DNA from: Enterocloster asparagiformis
GTDB lineage: Bacteria; Bacillota; Clostridia; Lachnospirales; Lachnospiraceae
Direction: 5' to 3'
DNA: 62,859 bases
Assembly: GCA_018380885.1 (NCBI GenBank)
Contig: JAGZSY010000029.1
Location: forward strand, 1-62,859
Shown: piece after piece, positions 39,844 to 49,079 of the stretch
Layout of the letters: each line of letters begins with the position of its first letter
Numbering within the stretch: position 1 is the first letter of the stretch
Position numbers and translations under genes: made by a program
The notes under the pieces: generated by a model
What the model was told of the DNA's origin: nothing
Database searches by the model: none
What the model saw: only the letters and a program-made list of their open reading frames with translations

Positions 39844-42800
39844 TCAGATTTCAAAATACTTCACGCCGGACTCAAATATCTTCATATCCTGCTCCCCGTA
39901 GATATTCACGGCCACCGCCTCTCCGCGGCGCTCGGAGTGGGCCATCTTGCCCAGGATGCGGCCGTCGGGGCTGGTGATACCCTCGATGGCCATATAGGAG
40001 CCGTTGGGGTTCCAGTATTCGTCCATGGTGGCCCTGCCTTGGTCGTCCACGTACTGGGTCGCCACCTGGCCGTTGGCAAACAGCCTGGACAGCCACGCCT
40101 CATTGGCCACAAAGCGTCCCTCGCCGTGGGAGGCGGGATTGCAGTACACGCCGCCCAGCTTCGCCCCCGCCAGCCAGGGGGACTTGTCGCTCACAACCTT
40201 GGTGTAGACCATCTTGGACACGTGACGGCCGATGGTGTTCATGGCAAGGGTGGGGGAATCCGGGCCCTGGTCTTCGATTTTGCCTCCAGGAACCAGGCCC
40301 AGCTTGATCAGCGCCTGGAAGCCGTTGCACACGCCCAGCATCAGACCGTCCCTCTCGTTTAACAGCTTCTCGATCTCGTCCCTGATCACCGCGTTGCGGA
40401 ACACAGTGGCGAAGAACTTGGCCGAGCCCTCCGGCTCGTCTCCCGCTGAGAAGCCGCCGGGGAACATGACGATCTGCGCCTGGGCGATCTCCTTTTTGTA
40501 CACCTCCACGGACTGGCGGATATCCTCGGCGCTCAGATTGCGGAACACCCGGGTAACGGCCTTCGCCCCGGCGCGCTCAAAGGCCCTGGCGCTGTCGTAC
40601 TCGCAGTTGGTGCCCGGGAACACGGGGATGAACACGGTAGGCTGCCCGATCCTGTGATCGCACAGGTAGACGGCGTCCGCGCTGTAAAGGCGTTCCGGAA
40701 GCGCCGCCTCCTCCCCGCTCTTCTCCCTTCCGGTCCCGGTGGGGAACACGTCCTCCAGGGTCTTTGTCCAGCTCTCCAGCGCCTCGTCCAGGGAGATGCG
40801 AACGCTGCCGTACTCAAAGGCCGCGCTGTCGGTGACCTGGCCGATCACGGTGTAGGGGATGGACAGCTCTCCAACCTTTCCGTCCGGCACCTCGCACACC
40901 AGATTGCCGTAGCCCGCGGCAAAGAAATCTCTCGGGTCCACATTGTGCTCGATCTTCACGCCCAGCTTGTTGCCGAAGGCCATCTTGCTGACCGCCTCCG
41001 CCATGCCGTGGCCCTCCACCGCGTAGGCGGAGATGATCCGGCCCGCCCCGATATCCTCGAACAGCTTGCCGTAGCCGTCCATCACCTGCCGATACACCGG
41101 CAGGTCGTAGCCGTCCCGGTCGACCTGAAATACCACGATCTTGCTGCCCGGCTTTTTGAACTCAGGGGTGATAATGTTCTTGCTGCTGTTCACGTCCACC
41201 GCAAAGGATACCAGGGTGGGCGGCACATCGATCTCGCCGTGCTCGTCGTCGAAGGTCCCGGACATACTGTCCTTGCCGCCGATGGAGGGCAGGCCGAAGC
41301 CCATCTGCGCGCTGTAGGCGCCCAGCAGAGCCGCAAAGGGCTGGCTCCAGCGCTCTGGATTCTCGTTCATCCGGCGGAAATACTCCTGGAAGGTGAAACG
41401 GATTTTGCGGTAGTCGCCGCCCGCGGCCACGATCTTGGCCACGGAGGACATCACCGCGTACACCGCGCCGTGGTAGGGGCTCCAGCTGGACAGATAGGGG
41501 TCGAAGCCGTAGCTCATCATGGTCACGGTGTCCGTATGGCCCTTTAACACCGGAAGCTTGGCAACCATGGCCTGCGTCTCGGTGAGCTGGTATTTTCCGC
41601 CGTAGGGCATAAACACGCTGCCCGCTCCGATGGAGCCGTCGAACCGCTCCACCAGCCCCTTTTGGGAGCACACGTTGAGCCCGGCCAGCATGTCGGTCCA
41701 GGCCTGTTTCACGTCGCCCACCTCCCGGCGCTCCAGGGGGCTGTTCTCACGCCCGGGCACCTCCAGGGTGACGTCCGCCTCCTGGTGGGCGCCATTGGTG
41801 TCCAAAAACGCGCGGCTGATGTCCACAATGGTCTTGCCCCGCCAGTTTAACACCAGCCTGGGCTCCTCCGTCACCACGGCAACGGTCACGGCCTCCAGGT
41901 TCTCCTGGGCCGCGAAGGCCAGGAACCGGTCCACATCCCCCGGGGCCACCACCACGGCCATGCGCTCCTGGGACTCGGAGATGGCGATCTCCGTGCCGTC
42001 TAAGCCCGCGTATTTCTTCGGCACCTTGTCCAAATCAATCTGAAGGCCGGCCGCCAGCTCTCCGATGGCCACGGACACGCCGCCCGCTCCAAAGTCGTTG
42101 CACTTCTTGATGATCCGGCTCACCTCCGGGCGGCGGAACATGCGCTGAATCTTGCGCTCTGTGGGCGCATTTCCCTTCTGCACCTCAGCGCCGCAGACCT
42201 CGATGGAGGCCGTAGTGTGCACCTTGGAGGAGCCGGTGGCCCCGCCGATGCCGTCGCGGCCGGTGCGCCCGCCCAGCAGGATGATGATATCGCCGGGATC
42301 GGAATTTTCACGGATCACGTCTTTTCTGGGGGCGGCTCCCATAACCGCGCCGATCTCCATGCGCTTGGCCACATAGCCCGGATGGTAAATCTCCTTCACG
42401 TAGCCGGTGGCCAGGCCGATCTGGTTGCCGTAGGAGGAATAGCCCTGGGCGGCCCCGTTTACGATCTTGCGCTGAGGCAGCTTGCCCTTTAAGGTCTCGC
42501 TCAAGGGTCGGGTGGGATCGGCCGCCCCGGTCACGCGCATGGCCTGGTACACATAGGTGCGGCCGGACAGCGGGTCGCGGATGGCTCCGCCCAGACAGGT
42601 GGCCGCGCCGCCGAAGGGCTCGATCTCAGTGGGGTGGTTGTGGGTCTCATTCTTGAAGTTCACCAGCCACTCCTCGGTGACGCCGTCGATCTCCACGGGC
42701 ACAACGATGCTGCAGGCGTTGATCTCGTCGGAAATCTCCATGTCCTCCAGCTTGCCCTCGCTCTTTAACTTCTTCATGGCCATCAGGGCCAGATCCATGA

Positions 42801-43620
42801 GGCAGACGTACTTGTCGTCCCTCCCCTTGTAGATCACTTCCCGGTCCGCCAGATACCGGAGATAGGTATCCTCGATGGGCTTTCTGTAGTCGCCGTCCGT
42901 GAACCGCACGTTCTTCAGCTCCGTGGAGAAGGTGGTGTGGCGGCAGTGGTCGGACCAATAGGTATCCAGCACCCGAATCTCCGTCACAGTGGGATCCCGG
43001 CGCTCTTCATCGCGGAAATATTTTTGAATATGAAGGAAGTCCTTGAACGTCATCGCCAGGTTCAGGGTGCCGTAAAGCTCCTTAAGCTGTTCCTCGGGCG
43101 CCGAGGCAAAGCCCTCAAAGGTTTTGATGTCCTCCGGGACCTCAAACTCCGCCACCAGGGTGCAGGGCTTGTCCTCCCCGGCTTCCCGGCTGTCCACCGG
43201 GTTGATGCAAAAGGCCTTGACGGCCTTCTCCTGCTCCGGGGTCACCGCCGCGGTGATCACGTAGGTGGTCGCGGAGCGGATCACCGGCTCCTCGTCCTCC
43301 TTTAACAGCTTTACACACTGCTCTGCGGAATCCGCCCTCTGGTCGAACTGGCCGGGCAGGTACTCCACGGAGAACACCAGATCGCCCGGGTTCTTCGGAA
43401 ATTCCTCCTCGTACACCTCGTCCACCGGCGGCTCGGAGAAGATCGTCACCAGCGCCTTTTTGTAAGTCTCCTCGGACAGATTCTCAATATCGTAACGGAT
43501 CAATACCCGCACATTTTCCACGGTGTCGATTCCCAGATAACTCTCCAGTTCCTCCCGCAGCTCCCCTGCTTTGACCGCATAGGCCGGTTTTTTCTCCACA
43601 AAAATACGTTTTACACTCAT
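39844..43620 (-). CDS. purL: Phosphoribosylformylglycinamidine synthase, single-chain
   Basis: A 1258-residue purine-synthesis enzyme making FGAM from FGAR, glutamine and ATP. Synthetase domains hold YWSDHCRHTTFS, NETHNHPTEIEPFGGAATCLGG and GKDSMSG; the C-terminal glutaminase (from about 1000) has the nucleophile Cys in MLGVCNGFQ and a final HSERRGEA. Single-chain clostridial layout with a short PurS-like N-terminus. Length is normal. Monocistronic here, with no other pur gene nearby. Confidence 0.96.
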   Translation of the reverse strand: MSVKRIFVEKKPAYAVKAGELREELESYLGIDTVENVRVLIRYDIENLSEETYKKALVTIFSEPPVDEVYEEEFPKNPGDLVFSVEYLPGQFDQRADSAEQCVKLLKEDEEPVIRSATTYVITAAVTPEQEKAVKAFCINPVDSREAGEDKPCTLVAEFEVPEDIKTFEGFASAPEEQLKELYGTLNLAMTFKDFLHIQKYFRDEERRDPTVTEIRVLDTYWSDHCRHTTFSTELKNVRFTDGDYRKPIEDTYLRYLADREVIYKGRDDKYVCLMDLALMAMKKLKSEGKLEDMEISDEINACSIVVPVEIDGVTEEWLVNFKNETHNHPTEIEPFGGAATCLGGAIRDPLSGRTYVYQAMRVTGAADPTRPLSETLKGKLPQRKIVNGAAQGYSSYGNQIGLATGYVKEIYHPGYVAKRMEIGAVMGAAPRKDVIRENSDPGDIIILLGGRTGRDGIGGATGSSKVHTTASIEVCGAEVQKGNAPTERKIQRMFRRPEVSRIIKKCNDFGAGGVSVAIGELAAGLQIDLDKVPKKYAGLDGTEIAISESQERMAVVVAPGDVDRFLAFAAQENLEAVTVAVVTEEPRLVLNWRGKTIVDISRAFLDTNGAHQEADVTLEVPGRENSPLERREVGDVKQAWTDMLAGLNVCSQKGLVERFDGSIGAGSVFMPYGGKYQLTETQAMVAKLPVLKGHTDTVTMMSYGFDPYLSSWSPYHGAVYAVMSSVAKIVAAGGDYRKIRFTFQEYFRRMNENPERWSQPFAALLGAYSAQMGFGLPSIGGKDSMSGTFDDEHGEIDVPPTLVSFAVDVNSSKNIITPEFKKPGSKIVVFQVDRDGYDLPVYRQVMDGYGKLFEDIGAGRIISAYAVEGHGMAEAVSKMAFGNKLGVKIEHNVDPRDFFAAGYGNLVCEVPDGKVGELSIPYTVIGQVTDSAAFEYGSVRISLDEALESWTKTLEDVFPTGTGREKSGEEAALPERLYSADAVYLCDHRIGQPTVFIPVFPGTNCEYDSARAFERAGAKAVTRVFRNLSAEDIRQSVEVYKKEIAQAQIVMFPGGFSAGDEPEGSAKFFATVFRNAVIRDEIEKLLNERDGLMLGVCNGFQALIKLGLVPGGKIEDQGPDSPTLAMNTIGRHVSKMVYTKVVSDKSPWLAGAKLGGVYCNPASHGEGRFVANEAWLSRLFANGQVATQYVDDQGRATMDEYWNPNGSYMAIEGITSPDGRILGKMAHSERRGEAVAVNIYGEQDMKIFESGVKYFEI

Positions 43621-43671
43621 TTATAAACCTCCTGCTTTCCATAGAACCATAAAAACATACCATCTACGCCT

Positions 43672-43701
43672 ATCATAGCACAGGAAAAATAAATTAGTAA
43701 A
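43672..43701 (-). promoter_or_regulatory. Possible purL promoter
   Basis: Minus strand: -35 TTTACT (43701-43696), 18-bp spacer, -10 TATGAT (43677-43672), 52 bases before the ATG. The leader is too short for a purine riboswitch. Confidence 0.4.
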
Positions 43702-43744
43702 ATTAATATATTTAATCTCATTCCCCATGTTTACTTATAAGTAT

Positions 43745-44353
43745 TCAGATACCCCGGCTGCTCTTTAAGGGATACACCCTGGGCTCTTCCCCATCCCCCT
43801 CGCGAACCAGAAGCAGGAGGTTCTCGCTGGCGATCTCCTCCCCTATGCTCCAGGGCACCCACAGCTCCCGCAGCTTCTCCCCGTCCTCCGTGCGGACGTT
43901 GACGTAGAAGCTGTGCCAGGACCGGCGGCGGACCTCCTTTGTCCCTGTGCAGACCGCGTTCTGGACCATGAGAGGGGCGGCCAGATACTTCCGGTTCCAC
44001 CGGCAGGCAAAGTAATAGTAACCCGCATAGCCGGCCGCCGCCATGGCGCACTCAGCGATATAGAGTCTCCGGTACATCAGGTCCACACGGGCTTCCCACA
44101 CAAGACGCAGCTGCGCGGCCGGGCTTTCCTCTCCCCCCTGGCCTCCGCTTCCCAGGGCGTAGAGCAGTTCCATGATCATGTCCTCGTTGCTCACCGCATT
44201 TCGCTCCCGGTCATGGCCGGCCGCTGTCAGCAGCACAACAAAAAGCAGGGCAAAAACCGTGTATCCCAGCACCGCGATTCTCCGCCGCCTCCACCGCTTC
44301 ATCTCCATCCGCCGTACATGGCTGCGCTCCCGCCTGGTGATCTCCCTCCACAT
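43745..44353 (-). CDS. Hypothetical membrane protein
   Basis: A 202-residue protein started at the ATG six bases after AAAGGAGGG. Very basic N-terminus (RRERSHVRRMEMKRWRRRR), one clear membrane segment (IAVLGYTVFALLFVVLLTAAG), a second near YIAECAMAAAGYAGYYYFA, then a soluble part with SFYVNVRTEDGEKLRELWVPW that could be a small beta domain. No family recognised. Confidence 0.6.
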   Translation of the reverse strand: MWREITRRERSHVRRMEMKRWRRRRIAVLGYTVFALLFVVLLTAAGHDRERNAVSNEDMIMELLYALGSGGQGGEESPAAQLRLVWEARVDLMYRRLYIAECAMAAAGYAGYYYFACRWNRKYLAAPLMVQNAVCTGTKEVRRRSWHSFYVNVRTEDGEKLRELWVPWSIGEEIASENLLLLVREGDGEEPRVYPLKSSRGI

Positions 44354-44477
44354 ACTCCGCCCTCCTTTGCTCACCCCCATTATAGCGGACGCAGCCGCCA
44401 AATGCAACGTTCCCGGTCCGCCGCGCCCGGACTCCCTTCGCAAGAATAAAGAATTGATGGCACACGCGGCGGTTTTA

Positions 44478-44486
44478 TGTTATACT
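44478..44486 (+). promoter_or_regulatory. Extended -10 promoter of the DUF1846 gene
   Basis: TG-T-TATACT (44478-44486), with only a weak -35 (TGGCAC) 17 bases upstream. The apparent ATG at 44495 falls about where transcription would start, which argues for the internal ATG at 44528. Confidence 0.5.
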
Positions 44487-44527
44487 GAATCAGTATGGTC
44501 AATTTCAAAACAGGAGATTACGAAAAG

Positions 44528-46006
44528 ATGAAAACCGGATTTGACAATGAAAAATACCTGAAACTCCAATCAGAACACATCAAACAGCGCATCGGCCAGT
44601 TCGGCGACAAACTGTACCTGGAATTCGGCGGAAAGCTCTTCGACGACTTCCACGCCTCCAGAGTGCTCCCTGGCTTTGCCCCGGACAGCAAGCTGCGGAT
44701 GCTGCTGCAGATGGCCGACCAGGCGGAGCTGGTCATCGCCATCAACGCCGCGGACATTGAAAAGAACAAAGTGCGCCACGACCTGGGAATCACCTACGAC
44801 GTGGACGTGCTCCGCCTGATCCAGGAATTCCAGGACAAGGGCCTCTATGTGGGCAGCGTTGTGATCACCCAGTACAGCGGCCAGAGCGGCGCGGACCAGT
44901 TCAAGGCCAAGCTGGAGCACATGGGGATCAAGGTGTACCGCCACTACTGCATCGAGGGCTATCCCAGCAACGTGTCCCTCATCGTCAGCGACGAGGGCTA
45001 CGGCAAGAACGATTATATCGAGACCACCCGCCCCCTGGTGATCATCACCGCCCCCGGACCGGGCAGCGGCAAGATGGCCACCTGCCTCTCCCAGCTCTAC
45101 CACGAGAACAAGCGGGGGATCAAGGCCGGCTACGCCAAATTCGAGACCTTCCCCATCTGGAGCCTGCCGTTAAAGCATCCGGTAAATCTGGCCTACGAGG
45201 CCGCCACTGCGGATTTGAACGATGTGAACATGATCGATCCCTTCCACCTGGAGGCATACGGCAAGACCGCGGTCAACTACAACCGCGACGTGGATATTTT
45301 CCCGGTGCTCAACGCCATCTTTGAGGGAATTTACGGCGAGAGCCCCTACAAGTCCCCCACGGACATGGGCGTGAACATGGCCGGCTTCTGCATCGTGGAC
45401 GACGAGGTGTGCTGCGAGGCCTCCTACCAGGAGATCATCCGCCGGTATTACCACGCCTTAAACCGCCTGGCCAAGGAGGAAGGGTCCGAGGACGAGGTCT
45501 ACAAGCTGGAGCTGCTGATCAAGCAGGCCAAGATCACCACCGGTATGCGCCGCGTCATCGCCCCCTGCATGGAGCGGGCGCAGCTGATCCAGGCCCCCGC
45601 CGCCGCAATGGAGCTGAACGACGGAACCCTGGTCACCGGCAAGACCAGCAACCTCCTGGGCGCTTCCGCGGCCGTGCTGCTAAACGCCATCAAGGTTTTG
45701 GGCGGCATCCCCCACGACCTGCATCTGATCGCGCCCTCGGCCATCGAGCCCATTCAGACCTTAAAGACCAATTACCTCGGCAGCCGCAACCCCCGGCTGC
45801 ACACCGACGAGGTGCTGATCGCCCTGTCCATGAGCGCGGCCACGGACCCCATAGCCAAGAAGGCCCTGGACCAGCTGCCCCGCCTGCGCGGCTGCCAGGT
45901 GCACACCTCGGTGATGCTATCGGACGTGGATATCAAGGTGTTCAAAAAGCTGGGCGCGGAGCTGACCTCCGAGCCAGTCTACGAGCACAAAAAGCTGTAC
46001 CACTGA
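44528..46006 (+). CDS. DUF1846 family protein
   Basis: A 492-residue protein that matches the DUF1846 family over its full length: FGGKLFDDFHASRVLPGF near the N-terminus, ITAPGPGSGKMATCLSQ, a P-loop-like stretch, at about 180-195, and FLGSRNP-like YLGSRNPRLHTDE near the C-terminus. These proteins are widespread in Firmicutes with uncertain function; a nucleotide-related ligase/kinase-like activity has been proposed only loosely. AGGAG lies 11 bases before the ATG. Own promoter and own terminator. Confidence 0.85.
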   Translation: MKTGFDNEKYLKLQSEHIKQRIGQFGDKLYLEFGGKLFDDFHASRVLPGFAPDSKLRMLLQMADQAELVIAINAADIEKNKVRHDLGITYDVDVLRLIQEFQDKGLYVGSVVITQYSGQSGADQFKAKLEHMGIKVYRHYCIEGYPSNVSLIVSDEGYGKNDYIETTRPLVIITAPGPGSGKMATCLSQLYHENKRGIKAGYAKFETFPIWSLPLKHPVNLAYEAATADLNDVNMIDPFHLEAYGKTAVNYNRDVDIFPVLNAIFEGIYGESPYKSPTDMGVNMAGFCIVDDEVCCEASYQEIIRRYYHALNRLAKEEGSEDEVYKLELLIKQAKITTGMRRVIAPCMERAQLIQAPAAAMELNDGTLVTGKTSNLLGASAAVLLNAIKVLGGIPHDLHLIAPSAIEPIQTLKTNYLGSRNPRLHTDEVLIALSMSAATDPIAKKALDQLPRLRGCQVHTSVMLSDVDIKVFKKLGAELTSEPVYEHKKLYH

Positions 46007-46020
46007 TTTTTACAACGCAA

Positions 46021-46064
46021 AAGAGCTGGCGCCCGGGAAGCCGTTTCCCGGCGTCAGCTCTTTT
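46021..46064 (+). terminator. Terminator of the DUF1846 gene
   Basis: Long stem AAGAGCTGGCGCCCGGGAA / TTCCCGGCGTCAGCTCTT (one bulge/mismatch), then TTTTCTC, 15 bases past the stop. It also faces the leftward frl operon's end. Confidence 0.8.
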
Positions 46065-46102
46065 CTCAAAGCGCCGTATTCTCCTCTGAAGCAAGGCCCG
46101 TC

Positions 46103-46942
46103 TTACAGCACGCCCTTCAGCCACTCCACCGACTTCGCAATGGAGTCATGGGGATCGTCCCAGTAGATGGAGTCGTTGATCTCCAAATCCACAATCCCGT
46201 CGTAATCGTACTCCTCCAGGGTCTTTAAGTAATCCGCCAGCGGCAGCTCGCCGTCGCCCAGAATGTAGTGGCAGGTATCCGCAAAGTGGATCAGCTTGAT
46301 CTTGTCTCTGCCCAGAATCTCAAAGTAGTCCTTGAGCTCCTCTCCCGCCACGGCCATCGCCACCACGTCCACGCAGACGTACAGGGCCTTGGAGTCCACC
46401 TGATCCAGCACCCGCTTGATATCCTCAAGGTTCAGCACCAGATTGCTCTCATAGGGCTGGAGCTGTTCCAGCACCAGCTCAATGCCCTTCTGCTCCGCGA
46501 TGGCGGCGATCTTTTTGTAGGTGTCCACCAGGCGGGCAAAGGATTCCTCCCTGGGCCGGTCCAGCAGGCCGCAGCCGGAGTTTAAGAACACCTTGTTGGT
46601 GCCAAACAGCAGGGCGTCGTCCATGGCCATGCTGAAATAGTCCACTGTGCGCTTGCGCACCTCCTCGTTGGGGTCGGAAAAGCTGTAGGGGTAGGAAAGG
46701 GTCTCCGGGGTGTAAACGGATACGTCCAGCCCGCGCTCCTCCATCATCGCCCGGATAGAGCTGATCTTCGCTCTGGCGTCCTCTGCGAACGGATAATCCA
46801 GACGGCAGTAATGGGGGATGCCACCCCACAGGTCAACGTGTTTCAATCCGCATTTCACCATGGAATCCAGATAGTATTCCAGGGAGTAATGCACATACTG
46901 TACGCTCATCACCGCAAAGCGGTCCATGGTTATCTTCGACAT
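46103..46942 (-). CDS. FrlC-like TIM-barrel epimerase (second copy)
   Basis: A 279-residue sugar-phosphate isomerase/epimerase-type barrel, started at the ATG nine bases after AGGAGG. Metal-binding residues are expected at E of VLEQLQPYESN, D of VCVDVVAMA, H of IHFADTCHYI and E of DLEINDS. It parallels the FrlC at 54283-55113 (WGGIPH against WGGRPH; PYESN in both) but is clearly diverged. The last gene of the frl operon. It probably epimerises a different Amadori-type sugar adduct. Confidence 0.78.
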   Translation of the reverse strand: MSKITMDRFAVMSVQYVHYSLEYYLDSMVKCGLKHVDLWGGIPHYCRLDYPFAEDARAKISSIRAMMEERGLDVSVYTPETLSYPYSFSDPNEEVRKRTVDYFSMAMDDALLFGTNKVFLNSGCGLLDRPREESFARLVDTYKKIAAIAEQKGIELVLEQLQPYESNLVLNLEDIKRVLDQVDSKALYVCVDVVAMAVAGEELKDYFEILGRDKIKLIHFADTCHYILGDGELPLADYLKTLEEYDYDGIVDLEINDSIYWDDPHDSIAKSVEWLKGVL

Positions 46943-47010
46943 TTCAAAATACCTCCTGATTATGTTTTTTAATTTTATCCGGCCGTAGCACCCCCGCTCA
47001 GCCGATTCGT

Positions 47011-47088
47011 CGGCGATCCGCCAGCCGCCGTTGCTGATCCCGCCGCTGACATTTTCGCCGGAGCGGGATCGCCGCCGCAATTGGCGGC
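47011..47088. repeat. Nested GC-rich inverted repeats between operon genes
   Basis: CGGCGATCCGC (47011-47021) and GATCCCGC (47036-47043) can each pair with GCGGGATCGCCG (47063-47074), and GCCGCC/GGCGGC (47071-47088) forms a small hairpin. The alternative pairings lie between the BtpA-like and FrlC-like genes and could act in attenuation or mRNA processing. No T run follows. Confidence 0.45.
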
Positions 47089-47094
47089 AATAGA

Positions 47095-47925
47095 TTACAA
47101 AGTCTCCCGGAACTTATAAACCACGTCCATGAACTCCTTCACGCGGTTGACGTCCACGCGCACGTTCTCCAGCCGGTCGTTCTCCAGCTTTCCGCCTTCC
47201 TTAAAATAAGTTCCCACCACGGCCGCATCCGCCGTGGCCAGCTTGCGCTCGATGGTGTCCGGGCGGCAGCCGGTGTTGCACAGCACCACCACGTCGGGAG
47301 CCCCGGATTTCACGCTGGCGATCAGCTCGTCGTCCACATCCTGTCCCGCCGCGTTGGCGGAGATGCAAAGCCCGTCCGGATGAGCCTTGAAAATGGTGGA
47401 TTTGGCGATGTCCACCAGAGGTCTGGTGTCCAGGCTGCGGTCGGACTCGGGGTTGATGAAATAGAGCATCTTCAGGTCATCCAGATGCAGAGCCGCCTTG
47501 CGGCGCAGCAGGAAGGAGAAATCGTTGTTATAGAACCCGCCGTCGCCCACATACACGCCGGAGAAGGTGCCGCGGATGAACTTAGCGTCCACTGCCGCGG
47601 CCAGCTCGATGCTCGCCTGGCCGTCGGAGATGCAGTCCACCCCGTAGGGCACGCGGATCTCGGATTTGAGCTCGCCGATCACGCGGGCCATGGCGGCCGG
47701 GGTGATAAAGCTCATGTGCCGCTCGTAGGGCAGGCTGAACTCGTTGCTGAACATAATCCCGTCCACGCCGCCGTCCTGCAGCGCGCGCAAATCCGCCCTG
47801 GCGTGCTCCACCACGCGCTCCATGGTATCGCCGTAGTGGAAGCGCGGGTCTCCCGGCAGCGGGTCTAAGTGCAGCATCGTGATAATCGGTTTCTTAACCC
47901 CAAACATTTTTTCAGTCCATAACAT
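47095..47925 (-). CDS. BtpA/SgcQ-family TIM-barrel protein
   Basis: A 276-residue protein started at the ATG nine bases after AAGGAG. MLHLDPLPGDPRFHYGD and GVDGIMFSNEFSLPY are typical of BtpA/SgcQ, and NAAGQ..DDELIASVKSG and VVGTYFKEGG complete the barrel. Family members occur in carbohydrate clusters (SgcQ) and one was linked to photosystem I assembly (BtpA); the catalytic role is unclear. Inside the Amadori operon a sugar-related reaction is likely. Confidence 0.8.
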   Translation of the reverse strand: MLWTEKMFGVKKPIITMLHLDPLPGDPRFHYGDTMERVVEHARADLRALQDGGVDGIMFSNEFSLPYERHMSFITPAAMARVIGELKSEIRVPYGVDCISDGQASIELAAAVDAKFIRGTFSGVYVGDGGFYNNDFSFLLRRKAALHLDDLKMLYFINPESDRSLDTRPLVDIAKSTIFKAHPDGLCISANAAGQDVDDELIASVKSGAPDVVVLCNTGCRPDTIERKLATADAAVVGTYFKEGGKLENDRLENVRVDVNRVKEFMDVVYKFRETL

Positions 47926-48046
47926 GGTCGTTTTCTCCTTATTTTTCCAATTTTTTCGAAATCCCGGTAAAGCGAAAGCGGGAGAGTCAAAATCATGCAC
48001 TTCCCGCTTTTCGCTTTTCATTCAATATTCGCTATATCGTATTAAA

Positions 48047-49060
48047 TCAATAATCCAGCTGACGGTAGTAGCGGCGGATCTCCAGCGGATGGCAAAGCTC
48101 TGCCTCCATGTGAGCGTCCACGCGGTTGTTCACGGCGTGCATCACCAGGTGGGAGATGGACCCGCGGAACTCCTCGCTGATTCCCTTTAACTCGTAGTCC
48201 TTGGTATCGATAATCGTGTAGTTCTTGCAGATTCTGGGCAGGAAGTTCTTCACGCGCTCCGCCAGAGGTCTCTGCTCATCCTCGCCGATAAACAGGGTGA
48301 CCGGCGTCTCGGCTTCCACGATCTCCAGCATGCCGTGGAAGAACTCCGGGCAGGTGATGGATTTGGTGCGGATCCACATCTGCTCCTCCCAGTAGCACAT
48401 AGCGTAGGAGTAGGTGGCTCCCCACTGGTTGCCGCTGCCCACAAAGTAGTGAGGCATATCCGGGTTCGCTCTGAAATACTCATATTTCTTTTTGGCAAAC
48501 TCAGCAGCCCACGGGTCGGCTTCTTTTTCCACCTCCACCAGGGCCTGGGCCAGATGCGCTTCCATCTCGGCGTTGTACTTGTCGTACTCCGGGAACTCGC
48601 CGTTGTTGTACATCAGGCGGTTGGCCACCATGTAGAACTTCAGCTGCTCGTTCATGGGATAGGAGATGCACCAGTCGCACTGTTTTACCATGGGAGCCTC
48701 GGGCTTGTCGATGAAGCCGAACACCTTGGCGCCGATCTCATGGGCCTTGTCGACGGCCTTCACCATCTCAGAGGTGCTGCCCGTCACGGATGAAAAGATT
48801 ACGATGGAGTCCTTGGTAAAGCGCTTGTTGCCGGTGGTCAGAAATTCCGCCGCGTTCTCAACGTATACCGGAATGGAGCTTCTGCCCCGCATATAAACCT
48901 CAACCTGCATGCTGGAGGCCCAGGTGCCGCCGATGCCGATAAAGAAGATTCCGTCAAAGCCGCGGTTCTGAATCTCATCCACAACCTTCTCGATCTGCGG
49001 TCTCAGCGCCAGCGCGCCGTTTACACTGTCAATCTGTTTCTGCTCGTCAAATTTTAACAT
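48047..49060 (-). CDS. frlB: Fructoselysine-6-phosphate deglycase-like SIS-domain protein
   Basis: A 337-residue protein with two SIS domains. Sugar-phosphate loops are FIGIGGTWASS (first domain) and SSVTGSTSEM; the segment CPEFFHGMLEIVEAETPVTLFIGEDEQR aligns by eye with E. coli FrlB GEFRHGPLEIVEPG. The enzyme splits a 6-phosphorylated Amadori compound to glucose-6-phosphate and the amine (lysine in E. coli). Its kinase partner frlD lies two genes upstream. Some substrate residues differ, so the amine may not be lysine. Confidence 0.85.
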   Translation of the reverse strand: MLKFDEQKQIDSVNGALALRPQIEKVVDEIQNRGFDGIFFIGIGGTWASSMQVEVYMRGRSSIPVYVENAAEFLTTGNKRFTKDSIVIFSSVTGSTSEMVKAVDKAHEIGAKVFGFIDKPEAPMVKQCDWCISYPMNEQLKFYMVANRLMYNNGEFPEYDKYNAEMEAHLAQALVEVEKEADPWAAEFAKKKYEYFRANPDMPHYFVGSGNQWGATYSYAMCYWEEQMWIRTKSITCPEFFHGMLEIVEAETPVTLFIGEDEQRPLAERVKNFLPRICKNYTIIDTKDYELKGISEEFRGSISHLVMHAVNNRVDAHMEAELCHPLEIRRYYRQLDY

Positions 49061-49079
49061 AGCTAATTGTTTCCTTCCT

